Of a DNA stretch of 64,000 bases, positions 17,310 to 25,775 are shown in pieces (positions within the stretch are counted from its first letter, which is position 1; the number at the start of each line of letters is the position of its first letter). The translations under genes were made by a program, and so were the position numbers. Origin of the DNA: CAWBQO01 sp963790965. GTDB lineage: Bacteria > Bacteroidota > Rhodothermia > Rhodothermales > DASSAV01. Location: contig CAWBQO010000003.1 in NCBI GenBank assembly GCA_963790965.1, positions 806,001 through 870,000 of the forward strand, written 5' to 3'. The notes under the pieces are model-generated. The model saw only the letters and a program-made list of their open reading frames with translations. It had not been told where the DNA came from and did no database searches.

Positions 17310-19034
17310 TTATACTTCTTCTTCGGCTTCGTCCGCCGGCGCGGGTTCCCACGGCGCGGCGGCGGCCTGCAGCACGGCCCGGGCAAAACTTTCCGGCGGC
17401 TGGTCCGGAAGCCACTGCACCTTGCGCAACGCCTCTCGGTGGACGAACATCCAGTGCGCAAGGAGACTGACCTCGTCCACCTCACGTTTCATGTAGCGGT
17501 CCGGCTGCACGACCTTTTCGCCGAAGTGAACGGCCACGCGGTCCGCGAGCAGCAACTCCTCCTCGATCGGTAGCGCGGCAGAAAGCGTGAGCGTCTCCAC
17601 GTGGCGGCCGTAGCGCACAAGGAAGACCTGTACCTTCTCGCCTCCGGCGCCTGGCAGCAGCAGCGCTGCGTTGTGCGCGAGGACCGGCGCGGCCACGACC
17701 CGCTGCTTTCGGAGCATGGTCTGCAGGCGATGCAGCATGTCTCGGAACCGCGCGGCCTCTTCAAAATCCAGGCGGGCGGACGCAGCGAACATCGCCTCCC
17801 GCAATCCTTCCAGCGCGTCGGGATCATGTCCCGTGAGGAAGTCGCGAACGCGCTGCACCTCTGCCGCATAGGCGGCGGCAACCACGGGATCGTCGCAGGG
17901 GGCATCGCAGCGTTCGATGTCGGCGTAGAGGCAACGCACGTGACGGCTGAACGTCACGTCGTCGCACTCACGCAGATGGTAGAAGCGGTTGATGAACTCC
18001 ATCACCAGCTCCGCCTCCGCCCGCCCGGCGAGCGGCCCGAAATACTCCGCGCCGTCATTGTGCAAGTACGAGGTCACTTCTACTCTTGGAAACGTACGAC
18101 TTGCATCGATTCTCAGGAAGGGCCGCCGCCGGTAGCGCCGTGACGCACGGTTGTAAGCGGGTTGCCGCTCTTTAATCAGACGGGATTCGAGCAGAAGGGC
18201 GCTCAGCTCGCAACTCGTTTCTTCCCAGGAGACCTGTCGAACCTTCGCGATGAGGTCCCGCAACCGAGCGTCATGCCCTTCAATCCCCGTGAAGTAGCTC
18301 CGTACCCGATTCCGCAGGTTCTTGGCCTTGCCGATGTAGAGGATGCTGCCCTTCGCGTTCTTCATGAAGTACACGCCCGGCGATCTGGGCAAAAGCGGCA
18401 GCACTTCTTCGCGAAGCTTGCGCAAGTGTCTCGGCTCGCGAGCCGGCTTTCCATAAGACGCATACTGATAGGCCAGCAGACCCTCGACGGACGCGACTCC
18501 CTCCTCCACGCTCAAATGCTGCAAAAAGCGCAGCAGCACCTCCGCAGTGGCCTCGGCGTCTCCGAGCGCGCGGTGGCGACCTACGATGGGAATCTTGTAG
18601 TGGTCCGCGACGGAGGCGAGTCCTTTAGACGGCAGCCCCTTGAGCAGGCGGCGAGCCAATCGCAGCGTGCAGAGGGTGTCGTTCTGCAGCGGCAACCTGC
18701 CGAGCCGCGCAAGCTCCGCGTTTAAGAAGCCCACATCGAAGCGCAGGTTGTGGGCGACGAAGATTCCGTCGGCGAGGAATTCCAGAAAAGACGGCATGAC
18801 AGCCGCTATGTTCGGCTTGCCATAGAGCATCGTCGTCGAGATGCCCGTAAGATCCGTAATGTACCGGGGCACCGCGCGGCCGGGATCGATCAGCTCGGAA
18901 AATCGATCAACGATGACGCCGCCACAGACCTTTACTGCGGAAAGCTCGATGACACGGTTCGTCTCAGCCTTGGTGCCCGTCGTTTCGGTGTCCACGACGA
19001 CAAACACGGCTTCCGAAAGGCCAGGACGAAGCAT
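17310..19034 (-). CDS. DnaQ-type 3'-5' exonuclease fused to UvrC N-terminal (GIY-YIG) nuclease
   Basis: 574 residues. Residues 10-170 are a DEDDh exonuclease: VVVDTETTG (D15, E17), VAHNLRFDVGF (D100) and GRHRALGDAEAT (H154, D159). Residues 215-300 are a GIY-YIG nuclease: SPGVYFMKNAKG and LYIGKAKNLRNRVRSYF. A UVR (UvrB-binding) motif, LEGLREAMFAASARLDFEEAARFRDML, lies around 420-450. The RNase H-like C-half and HhH of full UvrC are missing, so this makes at most the 3'-side incision, like Cho. Proteins of this design are known in actinobacteria and some Bacteroidota. It probably works in DNA repair. ATG at 19034. Confidence 0.88.
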   Translation of the reverse strand: MLRPGLSEAVFVVVDTETTGTKAETNRVIELSAVKVCGGVIVDRFSELIDPGRAVPRYITDLTGISTTMLYGKPNIAAVMPSFLEFLADGIFVAHNLRFDVGFLNAELARLGRLPLQNDTLCTLRLARRLLKGLPSKGLASVADHYKIPIVGRHRALGDAEATAEVLLRFLQHLSVEEGVASVEGLLAYQYASYGKPAREPRHLRKLREEVLPLLPRSPGVYFMKNAKGSILYIGKAKNLRNRVRSYFTGIEGHDARLRDLIAKVRQVSWEETSCELSALLLESRLIKERQPAYNRASRRYRRRPFLRIDASRTFPRVEVTSYLHNDGAEYFGPLAGRAEAELVMEFINRFYHLRECDDVTFSRHVRCLYADIERCDAPCDDPVVAAAYAAEVQRVRDFLTGHDPDALEGLREAMFAASARLDFEEAARFRDMLHRLQTMLRKQRVVAAPVLAHNAALLLPGAGGEKVQVFLVRYGRHVETLTLSAALPIEEELLLADRVAVHFGEKVVQPDRYMKREVDEVSLLAHWMFVHREALRKVQWLPDQPPESFARAVLQAAAAPWEPAPADEAEEEV

Positions 19035-19058
19035 AGGATGATGAGCGACGCGGACGCT

Positions 19059-20417
19059 TTAATTGGCGTCTGAAACGGACAAGGCTACGTGACCGATCTT
19101 CAATCCGAGCAAATCGGCGATGGTGCGGGCTACGAAGGTGTTGTCATGGTTGCCGACGAAGCGAGCGCTTCCCGGGCCGAATGCGTAGAGGTTAACGTCT
19201 ACAGCCGAGTGGCCCCGGGTGGTCCAGCCCACGAGTGCCCGCCGGTCGACGAAATCCTCCACGGCCGTATCGAGCGCTCCACGATCACCGGACGCACGTG
19301 CCAGCGTCACCGCCTCGTCCGCCGTGAGGTCGCTGATGCCCGTCATCCTGCCGAACGCAGCTTGCGGGTGGTCTCCGGCGGACAGAAGGCTGTCAACGAT
19401 CACGGGCCGCGATGCCGTCACGCCCGCAAGCGCCTCTGCGTGCCATTCATACTTGTTATCGCGGCCGAGGGACATTCCCCCCGTCTCGTGATCGGCCACA
19501 GAAATGACCAGCGTGTTTTTCGAAGAGCGCGCAAATTGAAGTGCTGCAGCGACGGCCTTGTCATACGCCAGCACTTCTCGAACCATCGCGGGCGCGTCGT
19601 TCGCGTGTGCGGCATGGTCGATGCGACTGCCCTCCACCATGAGGAAAAAGCCACCCGGATTGCTACTGAGCAGATCGATGGCTTTTGAAGTCATTTCTGC
19701 CAGCGAAGGCTCTTTGCGATCATCGCGGTCAATGTCGAAAGACATTTCCGAAGGCGTCAGCAAAGCAATAGCGGGCACAGTGGAGAGGCCGTCGAACTGC
19801 CGGCGGGTCAATGCGACCGTGTATCCTTCCGCGCCCGCTTCCGCAATGAGATCAAGATCATCCTTCCGGTAGCTTCCCTCGCCCTTTATGAACGCCCGAA
19901 GACCGCCGCCGATCACGACATCGACGCCGTCCTGTAGCATCTCCGCCGCAATCTCGTTCTCCATGGCCCGGTCGGGCACGTGCGCTATGAAAGCAGCCGG
20001 CGTGGCGTGCGTGATGCGGCTCGTCGCGACAATGCCCGTCGCCATGCCACGGCTTTCGGCGGCTTGAACGAGGGTCGTCAGGGGCTGCCGCAGGGTATCG
20101 ACCGCAATGGCACCATTGTAGGACTTCTCGCCCGTCGCAAAGGCGGTTGCTCCGGCGGCGGAATCAGTCACGCGGCTGCTCGTCGAAAACGTACGGAGCG
20201 CCCCAACCTGGATTGCATCGAGCGCAAGCTCATCCTTGCCCATGTAGGTGCGGGCAAAGTCGCGCGCCATGGTAATTGCGGCCGGACCCGTGCCGTCTGC
20301 GATCATCAGAATGACACTGCGCGGCGCGTCGGGAGCCGAAGTGGGGACCTGCTGCGCGTGCGCGGAAGGCACGATGAGCAGCAGTGCAAAGAGAACGAGG
20401 CGGGTGAACTGGAGCAT
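19059..20417 (-). CDS. phoA: Alkaline phosphatase, PhoA family, exported
   Basis: 452 residues. A signal peptide (LVLFALLLIVPSAHAQ, end near residue 22) sends it to the periplasm. The metal site starts with ILMIADGTG (D41) and the catalytic serine is S86 in VTDSAAGATAFATG, the exact PhoA pattern. Later metal ligands are in EGSRIDHAAHANDAP, VSVADHETGG and TRGHSAVDV. It releases phosphate from phosphomonoesters and forms part of phosphate scavenging. No Pho box could be recognised. ATG at 20417; gap of 62 bp to the SixA-like gene upstream and 24 bp to the fusion nuclease downstream, all in the same direction. Confidence 0.93.
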   Translation of the reverse strand: MLQFTRLVLFALLLIVPSAHAQQVPTSAPDAPRSVILMIADGTGPAAITMARDFARTYMGKDELALDAIQVGALRTFSTSSRVTDSAAGATAFATGEKSYNGAIAVDTLRQPLTTLVQAAESRGMATGIVATSRITHATPAAFIAHVPDRAMENEIAAEMLQDGVDVVIGGGLRAFIKGEGSYRKDDLDLIAEAGAEGYTVALTRRQFDGLSTVPAIALLTPSEMSFDIDRDDRKEPSLAEMTSKAIDLLSSNPGGFFLMVEGSRIDHAAHANDAPAMVREVLAYDKAVAAALQFARSSKNTLVISVADHETGGMSLGRDNKYEWHAEALAGVTASRPVIVDSLLSAGDHPQAAFGRMTGISDLTADEAVTLARASGDRGALDTAVEDFVDRRALVGWTTRGHSAVDVNLYAFGPGSARFVGNHDNTFVARTIADLLGLKIGHVALSVSDAN

Positions 20418-20479
20418 GGCTATGAGAATCGCGCAGGACGACCGAGGTGCAATTTCGGCATTTTACTATGTCAAAGACA

Positions 20480-20998
20480 TTATGTTGTACCCGGAAGCGC
20501 CATGTTAGTTGACTCGTCGGCGCGGCGCAACCCGCCCGCGATACGTTCGAGGTGTCCCGGATCGTACAAGCCGGCAAGCCGTCCGCGACCACCGGCAGCG
20601 TCAATAACGATCAGAACGCTCTCGGGCACGATCAGGCTGCATCCGGTAAGCGCCGACACCGCCTGTCCGATTTCGGGCTGGTGCCCAACGATGAGCGCCC
20701 GTCGCGTCGCATTTTGCTCCACCATGACGCGCACGAGATCGGCAGACGAACAGCCGGAGGCCAGTGCATCGAGCGGTTCAACGGGAATGTCGAGCGTTTC
20801 GGCAATGATGTCCGCCGTCTGGCGCGCGCGAAGAAAAGGGCTACACACTACGGTCTCGATCTCAAATCCCGCCGAAGCCATGACTTGCGCTACACCGCGC
20901 GTGCGGCGCACTCCCGCCTGGGTGAGTGGGCGTTCTCGGTCGGAGACCCTGCCGGAGAACGGCTCCGCGAGGCCGTGACGCATCAACAAGAACTGCAT
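20480..20998 (-). CDS. sixA: SixA-like histidine phosphatase
   Basis: About 172 residues of the histidine phosphatase superfamily. The phosphate pocket motif LLMRHGLAEP (R7, H8) opens the protein directly after the start MQFLLMRHG, which is why I chose ATG 20998 over the longer frame from 21118. Also present: DRERPLTQAG, VVCSPFLRARQTADI, and the second catalytic His in IVGHQPEIG. This matches SixA, which dephosphorylates phosphohistidine on phosphotransfer proteins, but related proteins act on small molecules, so the substrate is uncertain. Divergent from mdh. Confidence 0.85.
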   Translation of the reverse strand: MQFLLMRHGLAEPFSGRVSDRERPLTQAGVRRTRGVAQVMASAGFEIETVVCSPFLRARQTADIIAETLDIPVEPLDALASGCSSADLVRVMVEQNATRRALIVGHQPEIGQAVSALTGCSLIVPESVLIVIDAAGGRGRLAGLYDPGHLERIAGGLRRADESTNMALPGTT

Positions 20999-21233
20999 TG
21001 GGTTTTGATCGATGAACATGTCAGGGAGGGGCGATGCGCAGGTGAACTTCGTCCGGGTAAATGTACGTTCCCGGGCTCTTCCATAAAGCCGATGCTGCGC
21101 CTGCAGCGTTATTTCCACAAAATTGACAGACGCATATCGGGTTGAACCCGTTTCTTGTCTCTGGTGATCGCCCAGTGGAGGGCGCGCCCGTGAAGAGCTT
21201 TCCAGCCATTAACCCATTGAAGAACAAAGCAAT
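20999..21233. promoter_or_regulatory. Divergent sixA/mdh intergenic region
   Basis: 235 bp between two outward-facing genes. It contains TTGACA at 21123-21128 but no convincing -10 at normal spacing. A 13-base inverted repeat, CGGGTTGAACCCG, lies at 21138-21150 and could be an operator; it could also be chance. No further structure was recognised. Confidence 0.3.
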
Positions 21234-22172
21234 ATGAAAGTTACCGTTATCGGTGCAGGAAACGTCGGTGCTACCGTAGCAGAGTGCGTTGCACGCAAGG
21301 ACATGGTGAAGGAGGTCGTTCTCATCGACATCGTCGAGGGACTTCCACAGGGTAAGGCGCTGGACATGCAGCAGGCCGCCCCCATTCACCTCTTCGACAC
21401 GCGCGTGCGCGGCACGAACGACTACGCAGACACCGCGGACTCGGACATCTGCGTCATCACTGCCGGCCTCGCGCGCAAGCCCGGCATGAGCCGCGACGAC
21501 CTGCTCTCAAAGAACGCCTCGATCGTCGAGTCCGTGACGAAGCAGTTTGCAGCCAAAAGCCCGAACGCCATTATCATCGTGGTGTCAAATCCGCTCGACG
21601 TAATGACTTACGTGGCTTACAAAGCCAGCGGCTTCCCGTCGGAGCGCGTCATGGGCATGGCCGGCGTGCTGGACACGGCCCGCTACCGCGCGTTCCTGTC
21701 CATGGAACTCGGCGTTTCCGTGCGCGACATTCAGGCGCTCCTCATGGGCGGCCACGGCGACACGATGGTGCCGCTTCCTCGCTTCACGACGGTGGCCGGA
21801 ATGCCTATCACCGAGTTCGTAGGCGAAGCGCGGCTCAACGAGATCGTTGATCGCACGAAGAGTGGCGGCGGCGAGATCGTCAAGCTCATGGGCACTTCCG
21901 CCTGGTACGCCCCCGGGGCGGCTGCCGCTGAGATGGTCGAAGCGATTGTAAAGGATTCCGGCCGCGTCGTGCCGGCCGCAGTGAACCTTTCCGGGCAGTA
22001 TGGCCTAAAGGACCTCTTCATCGGTGCGCCCGTTCGCCTGGGCCGCAAGGGTATCGAGGAGATCGTGGAGGTCGAGTTGAACGACGAGGAAAAGGCGCTC
22101 TTGAGCAGCTCCGCAGACGCCGTGCGCAACGGCGTTGCCGATCTGGAGCGCATCCAGAAGTCGGCTTCCTGA
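21234..22172 (+). CDS. mdh: Malate dehydrogenase, NAD-dependent (LDH-like type)
   Basis: 312 residues. TCA-cycle enzyme that oxidises malate to oxaloacetate. Nucleotide-binding GAGNVGA at 7-13 and an Asp at 32 (VVLIDIVEG) indicate NAD preference. Substrate loop ITAGLARKPGMSRDDLL with R81 and R87, the former giving malate over lactate specificity; R150 in DTARYRAFL; catalytic H174 in GGHGDTMVPL. Length is typical of the tetrameric, LDH-like MDH class found in Bacteroidota and related phyla. The start MKVTVIGAG at 21234 has AAGAAC about 10 bases upstream. A repeat-free 116-bp gap separates it from the next gene. Confidence 0.96.
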   Translation: MKVTVIGAGNVGATVAECVARKDMVKEVVLIDIVEGLPQGKALDMQQAAPIHLFDTRVRGTNDYADTADSDICVITAGLARKPGMSRDDLLSKNASIVESVTKQFAAKSPNAIIIVVSNPLDVMTYVAYKASGFPSERVMGMAGVLDTARYRAFLSMELGVSVRDIQALLMGGHGDTMVPLPRFTTVAGMPITEFVGEARLNEIVDRTKSGGGEIVKLMGTSAWYAPGAAAAEMVEAIVKDSGRVVPAAVNLSGQYGLKDLFIGAPVRLGRKGIEEIVEVELNDEEKALLSSSADAVRNGVADLERIQKSAS

Positions 22173-22288
22173 CGAAGCCCGGTCTTTGAACGCAGCACCC
22201 TCTACGGGGGGCGCTGAAATGAGTAGCGGCAGCGCACCGAGGCGGCATGGGCCGACGGTGCGCTGCCGTCCTTCGTTTGGTCGAGATC

Positions 22289-22765
22289 ATGGCAAGCGAC
22301 CTTCTCCTGCGACGAAAGATCACGCTCCGCGCCGACGAGCGGCAGATCGTCCTCGTCAAAAAGAAGGTCGAGAGCTCGGAGTATGTGCTGATGAAGGCCT
22401 TCCTCTGGGCGATGTACGGCAGCCGATATCCCGACGTGCTCGTCGAGGTGTCCATTGGCGACCGGTACAAGCCCGACCTTGTCAGTCTGGATCCGAGCGG
22501 GCGACCCGTCTTCTGGGGTGAGGCGGGCAAGGTGAGCCGCGACAAGCTGGTCAGCCTGCTGAAGCGCTTTCCAGATACCCATTTCGCCTTCGCCAAATGG
22601 GCGACCCGCCTCGATTTGCTTGAGCAGGAAGTCAGAGCCGTCGCAGCCAATCGCCGTGCGCCCGTCGATCTGCTATCCTTTCCGCCGGACAGCGCCGTGC
22701 GCTTCATTAAGGATGGCACGGTCCACGTGAAGGAGGGACTCTACGAACGGATACGAGTGGTATGA
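22289..22765 (+). CDS. YaeQ/PD-(D/E)XK nuclease-like protein
   Basis: About 158 residues starting MASDLLLRRKITL. The central region YPDVLVEVSIGDRYKPDLVSLDPSGRPVFWGEAGKVSRDKL has a D-x(n)-E-x-G-K arrangement resembling the PD-(D/E)XK nuclease core, and the flanking order (beta-rich N-terminus, then AFAKWATR) is like YaeQ. YaeQ proteins lack proven enzyme activity. I cannot confirm function. A longer frame from 22247 exists, but ATG 22289 is the natural start. Followed by the first large repeat island. Confidence 0.55.
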   Translation: MASDLLLRRKITLRADERQIVLVKKKVESSEYVLMKAFLWAMYGSRYPDVLVEVSIGDRYKPDLVSLDPSGRPVFWGEAGKVSRDKLVSLLKRFPDTHFAFAKWATRLDLLEQEVRAVAANRRAPVDLLSFPPDSAVRFIKDGTVHVKEGLYERIRVV

Positions 22766-22823
22766 CGGACTGCTAAACGTAAACGTACTACAAGTGAGCG
22801 ACGCGTCGCCGCCACAACTCGGA

Positions 22824-23093
22824 GGCGACGTTCTGCCTTTCAGGTACGCATCCCGTTCCCGCCGCCTCTGCTCTCCCAGCATGTCATTCCGACCATGGCG
22901 GCGCTACCGACCTTTACCTTGAGACCACCTCACCCGCCGCCGCGCGGAGGGACCTCCTACCCAAGCAAACAACACCCGTCGGCTCCCCCGCCGCTCCCAA
23001 AGAGCGCATCACTCGCCCTCTCGTCCTCCTGAGCGCACGAGGGGATCTGTGCTTACGGCAGCCTGAGATGCTTCGCTGCGCTCAGCATGACAC
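22824..23093 (+). repeat. Direct repeat, copy 1 of about 270 bp
   Basis: Begins GGCGACGTTCTGCCTTTCAG and runs to the GATGCTTCGC/AGCATGACAC element. Copy 2 lies 407 bp further on. By eye the two are about 95% identical over most of their length, differing by scattered substitutions (for example CACGAGGGGATC against CACCAAAAGATC near the end). Confidence 0.9.
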
Positions 23094-23230
23094 GCGGGGA
23101 GGGTGCTGCCTTTCTTGTGGTCCCAGCCCTGCCGTCATCCTCCGCCCTTCCCGGTTGTCATCCTGAACGCAGTGAAGGATCTGTTTTCTTTCGCAGCCAG
23201 AGACTCTTCGGTGCGCCCGCATGACTCGGT

Positions 23231-23500
23231 GGCGACGTTCTGCCTTTCAGGTACGCATCCCGTTCCCGCCGCCACTGCTCTCCCGGAGTGTCATTCCGAC
23301 CATGGCGGCGCTACCGACCTTTACCTTGAGACTACCTCACCCGCCGCCGCGCGGAGGGACCTCCTACCCAAGCAAACAACACCCGCCGGCTCCCCCGCCG
23401 CTCCCAAAGAGCGCATCACTCGCCCCCTCGTCCTCCTGAGCGCACCAAAAGATCTGTGCTAACGGCAGCATGCGATGCTTCGCTTCGCCGGCAGGACACC
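23231..23500 (+). repeat. Direct repeat, copy 2 of about 270 bp
   Basis: Same orientation as copy 1, beginning GGCGACGTTCTGCCTTTCAG at 23231. The 137 bp between copies contain another short repeat element with GTCATCCTGAACGCAGTGAA. The high identity suggests recent duplication or gene-conversion-like maintenance. Confidence 0.9.
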
Positions 23501-23545
23501 AGAAGGAATGTTAAACCGGCTTTCGCGCGCCAGACTCACCGGGCG

Positions 23546-24052
23546 TCACCTTACCTGAAACGGGTACGCGCCGCCGTTCAGCTTCAAAACGTAATCGCCC
23601 GGGTCATAGACACCTTCCAGATCCTCGTAGAACCGGAATCGGGTGAGAATAGGCGCGCAGACCTGTCCGCGCGTCTTTCGCATTTCCAGCGTCATCTCAT
23701 TGAAATGCCCCATTCGCCGTTGACGCACGGCGTGGAGCGTAGAGCACGTGTCGGGCAGCGTGCCCTTGATCAGCACCTCGACCGGTCGTGAGGCGATCCC
23801 CTTCTCCCCAGCGGGCGGTGCTGGACGGACCTGAACCGAGTCGATGGGAACGTCGAACACAAAAAACGACGCCCCCTCCTCCGGCTCCGTGGTTTCGAGC
23901 GTCACACGGCCGTCCGGATTCTCTTCGAAGCGATGCCGGTAGGTTTCGTCAGGCGCGAGCGGTGCGGGTCGCAGAACGCCGCACCCGTCCGAGAGCACCA
24001 GTGCGCCGGCAAGGACGGCCAGCTGCGTAATAGACGGACGTTTCGCGGTCAT
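23546..24052 (-). CDS. Lipoprotein of unknown function
   Basis: 168 residues. A type II signal peptide is visible: hydrophobic AVLAGALVLSDGC with the lipobox LSDGC near residues 20-24. The mature part is beta-rich, with SFFVFDVPIDSVQVRP and a C-terminal YVLKLNGGAYPFQV. No family recognised. It lies 22 bp after rsfS on the same strand. ATG at 24052. Confidence 0.75.
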   Translation of the reverse strand: MTAKRPSITQLAVLAGALVLSDGCGVLRPAPLAPDETYRHRFEENPDGRVTLETTEPEEGASFFVFDVPIDSVQVRPAPPAGEKGIASRPVEVLIKGTLPDTCSTLHAVRQRRMGHFNEMTLEMRKTRGQVCAPILTRFRFYEDLEGVYDPGDYVLKLNGGAYPFQVR

Positions 24053-24074
24053 ATCAGAGATTGCACGAGGTGCC

Positions 24075-24530
24075 TTACGCCGGACGGTCGTCGCGCAGCA
24101 ATTCTACGCTAGCTTTTAACGTGTCGTCCGGAACGCGCTCGTTCGGCGCGTCCCCCCAAAGGCGTTCCAGGCCGTAAAAGATGCGCTTTTCCGGAGCAAA
24201 GACGTGGACTACGAGATCGACGTAATCCAGCAGCACCCATTGCAGATGGTCGTAGCCTTCACGATGCCACGGCCGCTCGCCGTAAGTCTCTTTGAGCTGC
24301 TTCTCCACGGAATCGGCGATGGCCTTCACCTGCAGGTCAGAGTCGCCGGTGCAAATGACAAACACATCCGCAACGCCGCTCACGCCCTGCATGTCCATCA
24401 CCGTTATGTCGTGCGCCTTCTTGTCGAGCACCGCATCGACGGCGTCGCGGGCGAGCTGCCGCACGGGCACCTGCGTCTTGCGCTTACGAGCGACTGTGCC
24501 CTCGACTACCGGTTCGTTTTCATTCGTCAT
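24075..24530 (-). CDS. rsfS: Ribosome silencing factor RsfS (Iojap/RsfA)
   Basis: 151 residues. RsfS binds protein L14 on the 50S subunit and blocks subunit joining under nutrient limitation. The core is complete: AVDAVLDKKAHDITVMDMQGVSGVADVFVICTGDSDLQVKAIADSVEKQL, then WVLLDYVDLVVHVFAPEKRIFYGLERLWGDAP. The N-terminal 25 residues are a basic extension. In related genomes rsfS usually neighbours a LytR_C protein; here that gene is found 700 bp upstream beyond a repeat island. ATG at 24530. Confidence 0.95.
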   Translation of the reverse strand: MTNENEPVVEGTVARKRKTQVPVRQLARDAVDAVLDKKAHDITVMDMQGVSGVADVFVICTGDSDLQVKAIADSVEKQLKETYGERPWHREGYDHLQWVLLDYVDLVVHVFAPEKRIFYGLERLWGDAPNERVPDDTLKASVELLRDDRPA

Positions 24531-25228
24531 ATTTCAGGGTAAAGTTTGGTCTCGATAATGAGGCGGTTAATTTATGGTCGACAGGCGAGACTGGACACTT
24601 GATTATGCGCGGTGCGCGTCTTTAATGCTGCAGAACACGCGCCTTTGTCCTCCTACGCGGGGAAGTAGCGCAAGTGCTTTGGTTTACCACTGCAGCGACA
24701 TACCGCGCCGTTATTCTTTTCAACAGCCTCTCAGGAGACTGTTGATTTAATATCAATGGGATGTATCGCAAATGTTCGGGACGAAGTGCATGGCTGACAT
24801 GCTGCCTAACTCCCCCTTGAGTCCTCCTCAAGGGGGAAGTTGCGTTGGTGCTTTAATCTATACTGACAGATACATACAGCGCGTTTAATTACTATGACAG
24901 CCTCTTAGCAGCCGGGAAAGACAGATCCTTCACTGCGTTCAGGATGACAAGTGGGAGCGTTGGAGGAGGGCAAAAAGCTACGGAACGCAAGCTCGGCAGA
25001 ACGTCCCGCCCGTGTCATGCCGGCCAAGCGAAGCATCTCAGCCTTGTTTTAAGTCGCTGTTCATTTGATTCACAAGACCTTTGATGGCTGGTCTGGATTC
25101 GCGTTGATTAAGCAGCCCCTTGAGTACAAAACTCTCCATCTTTCAACAGTGCGGCGGGTCGAAGCGTTCGAGCCTTCCACAAGAGGAACGCGCGGGCATT
25201 CATCAGCTAAAGGCCATGCGCCGTGCGA
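24531..25228. repeat. Intergenic repeat island 2 between LytR_C gene and rsfS (no gene)
   Basis: About 700 bp without a credible gene. It holds two diverged copies of repeat family B (about 24652-24740 and 24826-24921), a perfect 10-bp hairpin (24812-24836), and two family-A elements (24921-24951 and 25011-25046). No tRNA or other RNA gene was recognised. Confidence 0.75.
24812..24836. repeat. Perfect hairpin CCCCCTTGAG / CTCAAGGGGG
   Basis: 10-bp perfect stem with loop TCCTC. No T-run follows, so it is more like a mobile or repetitive palindrome than a terminator. It is part of the family-B copy; a degenerate relative is at about 42302-42330 on the other strand. Confidence 0.8.
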
Positions 25229-25696
25229 CTATTCTATATCAGCGTCGAAGAAGGCAAGCTTTCTATAGTCCGCGCCCAGAACAACCGTTGCATCAACGTA
25301 CAATTCCGGTTTCTGCTCCGTTCTGATCCTGTCCTCCGGAAGTCCGAGCGCCACCGCCACGCGCCGCGCCGATTCGAGGTCGCCGACGCGATCAACCACA
25401 ACGGACTGTTCGACATCATACCGCCCGTAATCTCCCGCCTCAACCACGTCGAAGCCCTGCCGCCGGAGGTAAACGGTGGCATCAGATGCCAGACCCTTGA
25501 CACCGCATCCGTTGAGCACCTGAAGCTGGATGATGTCGCCCACCAAACCCGATGCCGTTTCCGCGCGGTGCGGATCGATACGCCCCGCGGTAAGACGGAT
25601 GACGAACGAGTAGACGAGCACGGCCGCGAACAGACCGAGCAGGGTTACGCCGGCGGCCGAAGTTGCTTTCTTGAGTTTGCTCTTTTTTCTTTTCAT
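25229..25696 (-). CDS. LytR C-terminal domain protein, membrane-anchored
   Basis: About 155 residues from MKRKKSKLKK. A basic N-terminus is followed by one membrane helix (AAGVTLLGLFAAVLVYSFVIRL, about 15-36), and the outer part is a LytR_C domain: IQLQVLNGCGVKGLASDATVYLRRQGFDVVEAGDY and ATVVLGADY near the end. LytR_C domains often accompany cell-wall polymer enzymes; here there is no LCP domain. An extended frame from 25732 runs into the upstream terminator, so the later ATG is preferred. Confidence 0.85.
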   Translation of the reverse strand: MKRKKSKLKKATSAAGVTLLGLFAAVLVYSFVIRLTAGRIDPHRAETASGLVGDIIQLQVLNGCGVKGLASDATVYLRRQGFDVVEAGDYGRYDVEQSVVVDRVGDLESARRVAVALGLPEDRIRTEQKPELYVDATVVLGADYRKLAFFDADIE

Positions 25697-25720
25697 GCGC
25701 TGCCGCCAATAGAACAGGAA

Positions 25721-25751
25721 GGGCGCGGCCACCCCGAAGGGAGCCGCGCCC
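25721..25751 (-). terminator. Terminator after the secreted protein gene at 25776
   Basis: On the minus strand a 9-bp stem (GGGCGCGGC / GCCGCGCCC) with a 13-base loop is followed by TTCCTGTTC. It lies 25 bp past the stop of the gene at 25776 and just upstream of the LytR_C gene, separating the two transcripts. Confidence 0.75.
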
Positions 25752-25775
25752 TCACGTCAACAATGCGGGCAGAGG

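Larger units (their letters stand above)
22766..23545. repeat. Intergenic repeat island 1 (no gene)
   Basis: 780 bp with no credible gene. It holds a direct duplication (listed separately) and three short elements of a dispersed repeat family: at 23059-23093, at 23156-23192 (GTCATCCTGAACGCAGTGAA) and at about 23450-23500. The small frames that cross it have no family resemblance and repeat the duplicated DNA, so they are not annotated. Confidence 0.8.

Noticed and set aside
23103..23462. Small plus-strand frames in repeat island 1
   Set aside because: They translate duplicated non-coding repeats (peptides such as ILNAVKDL) and have no coding character.
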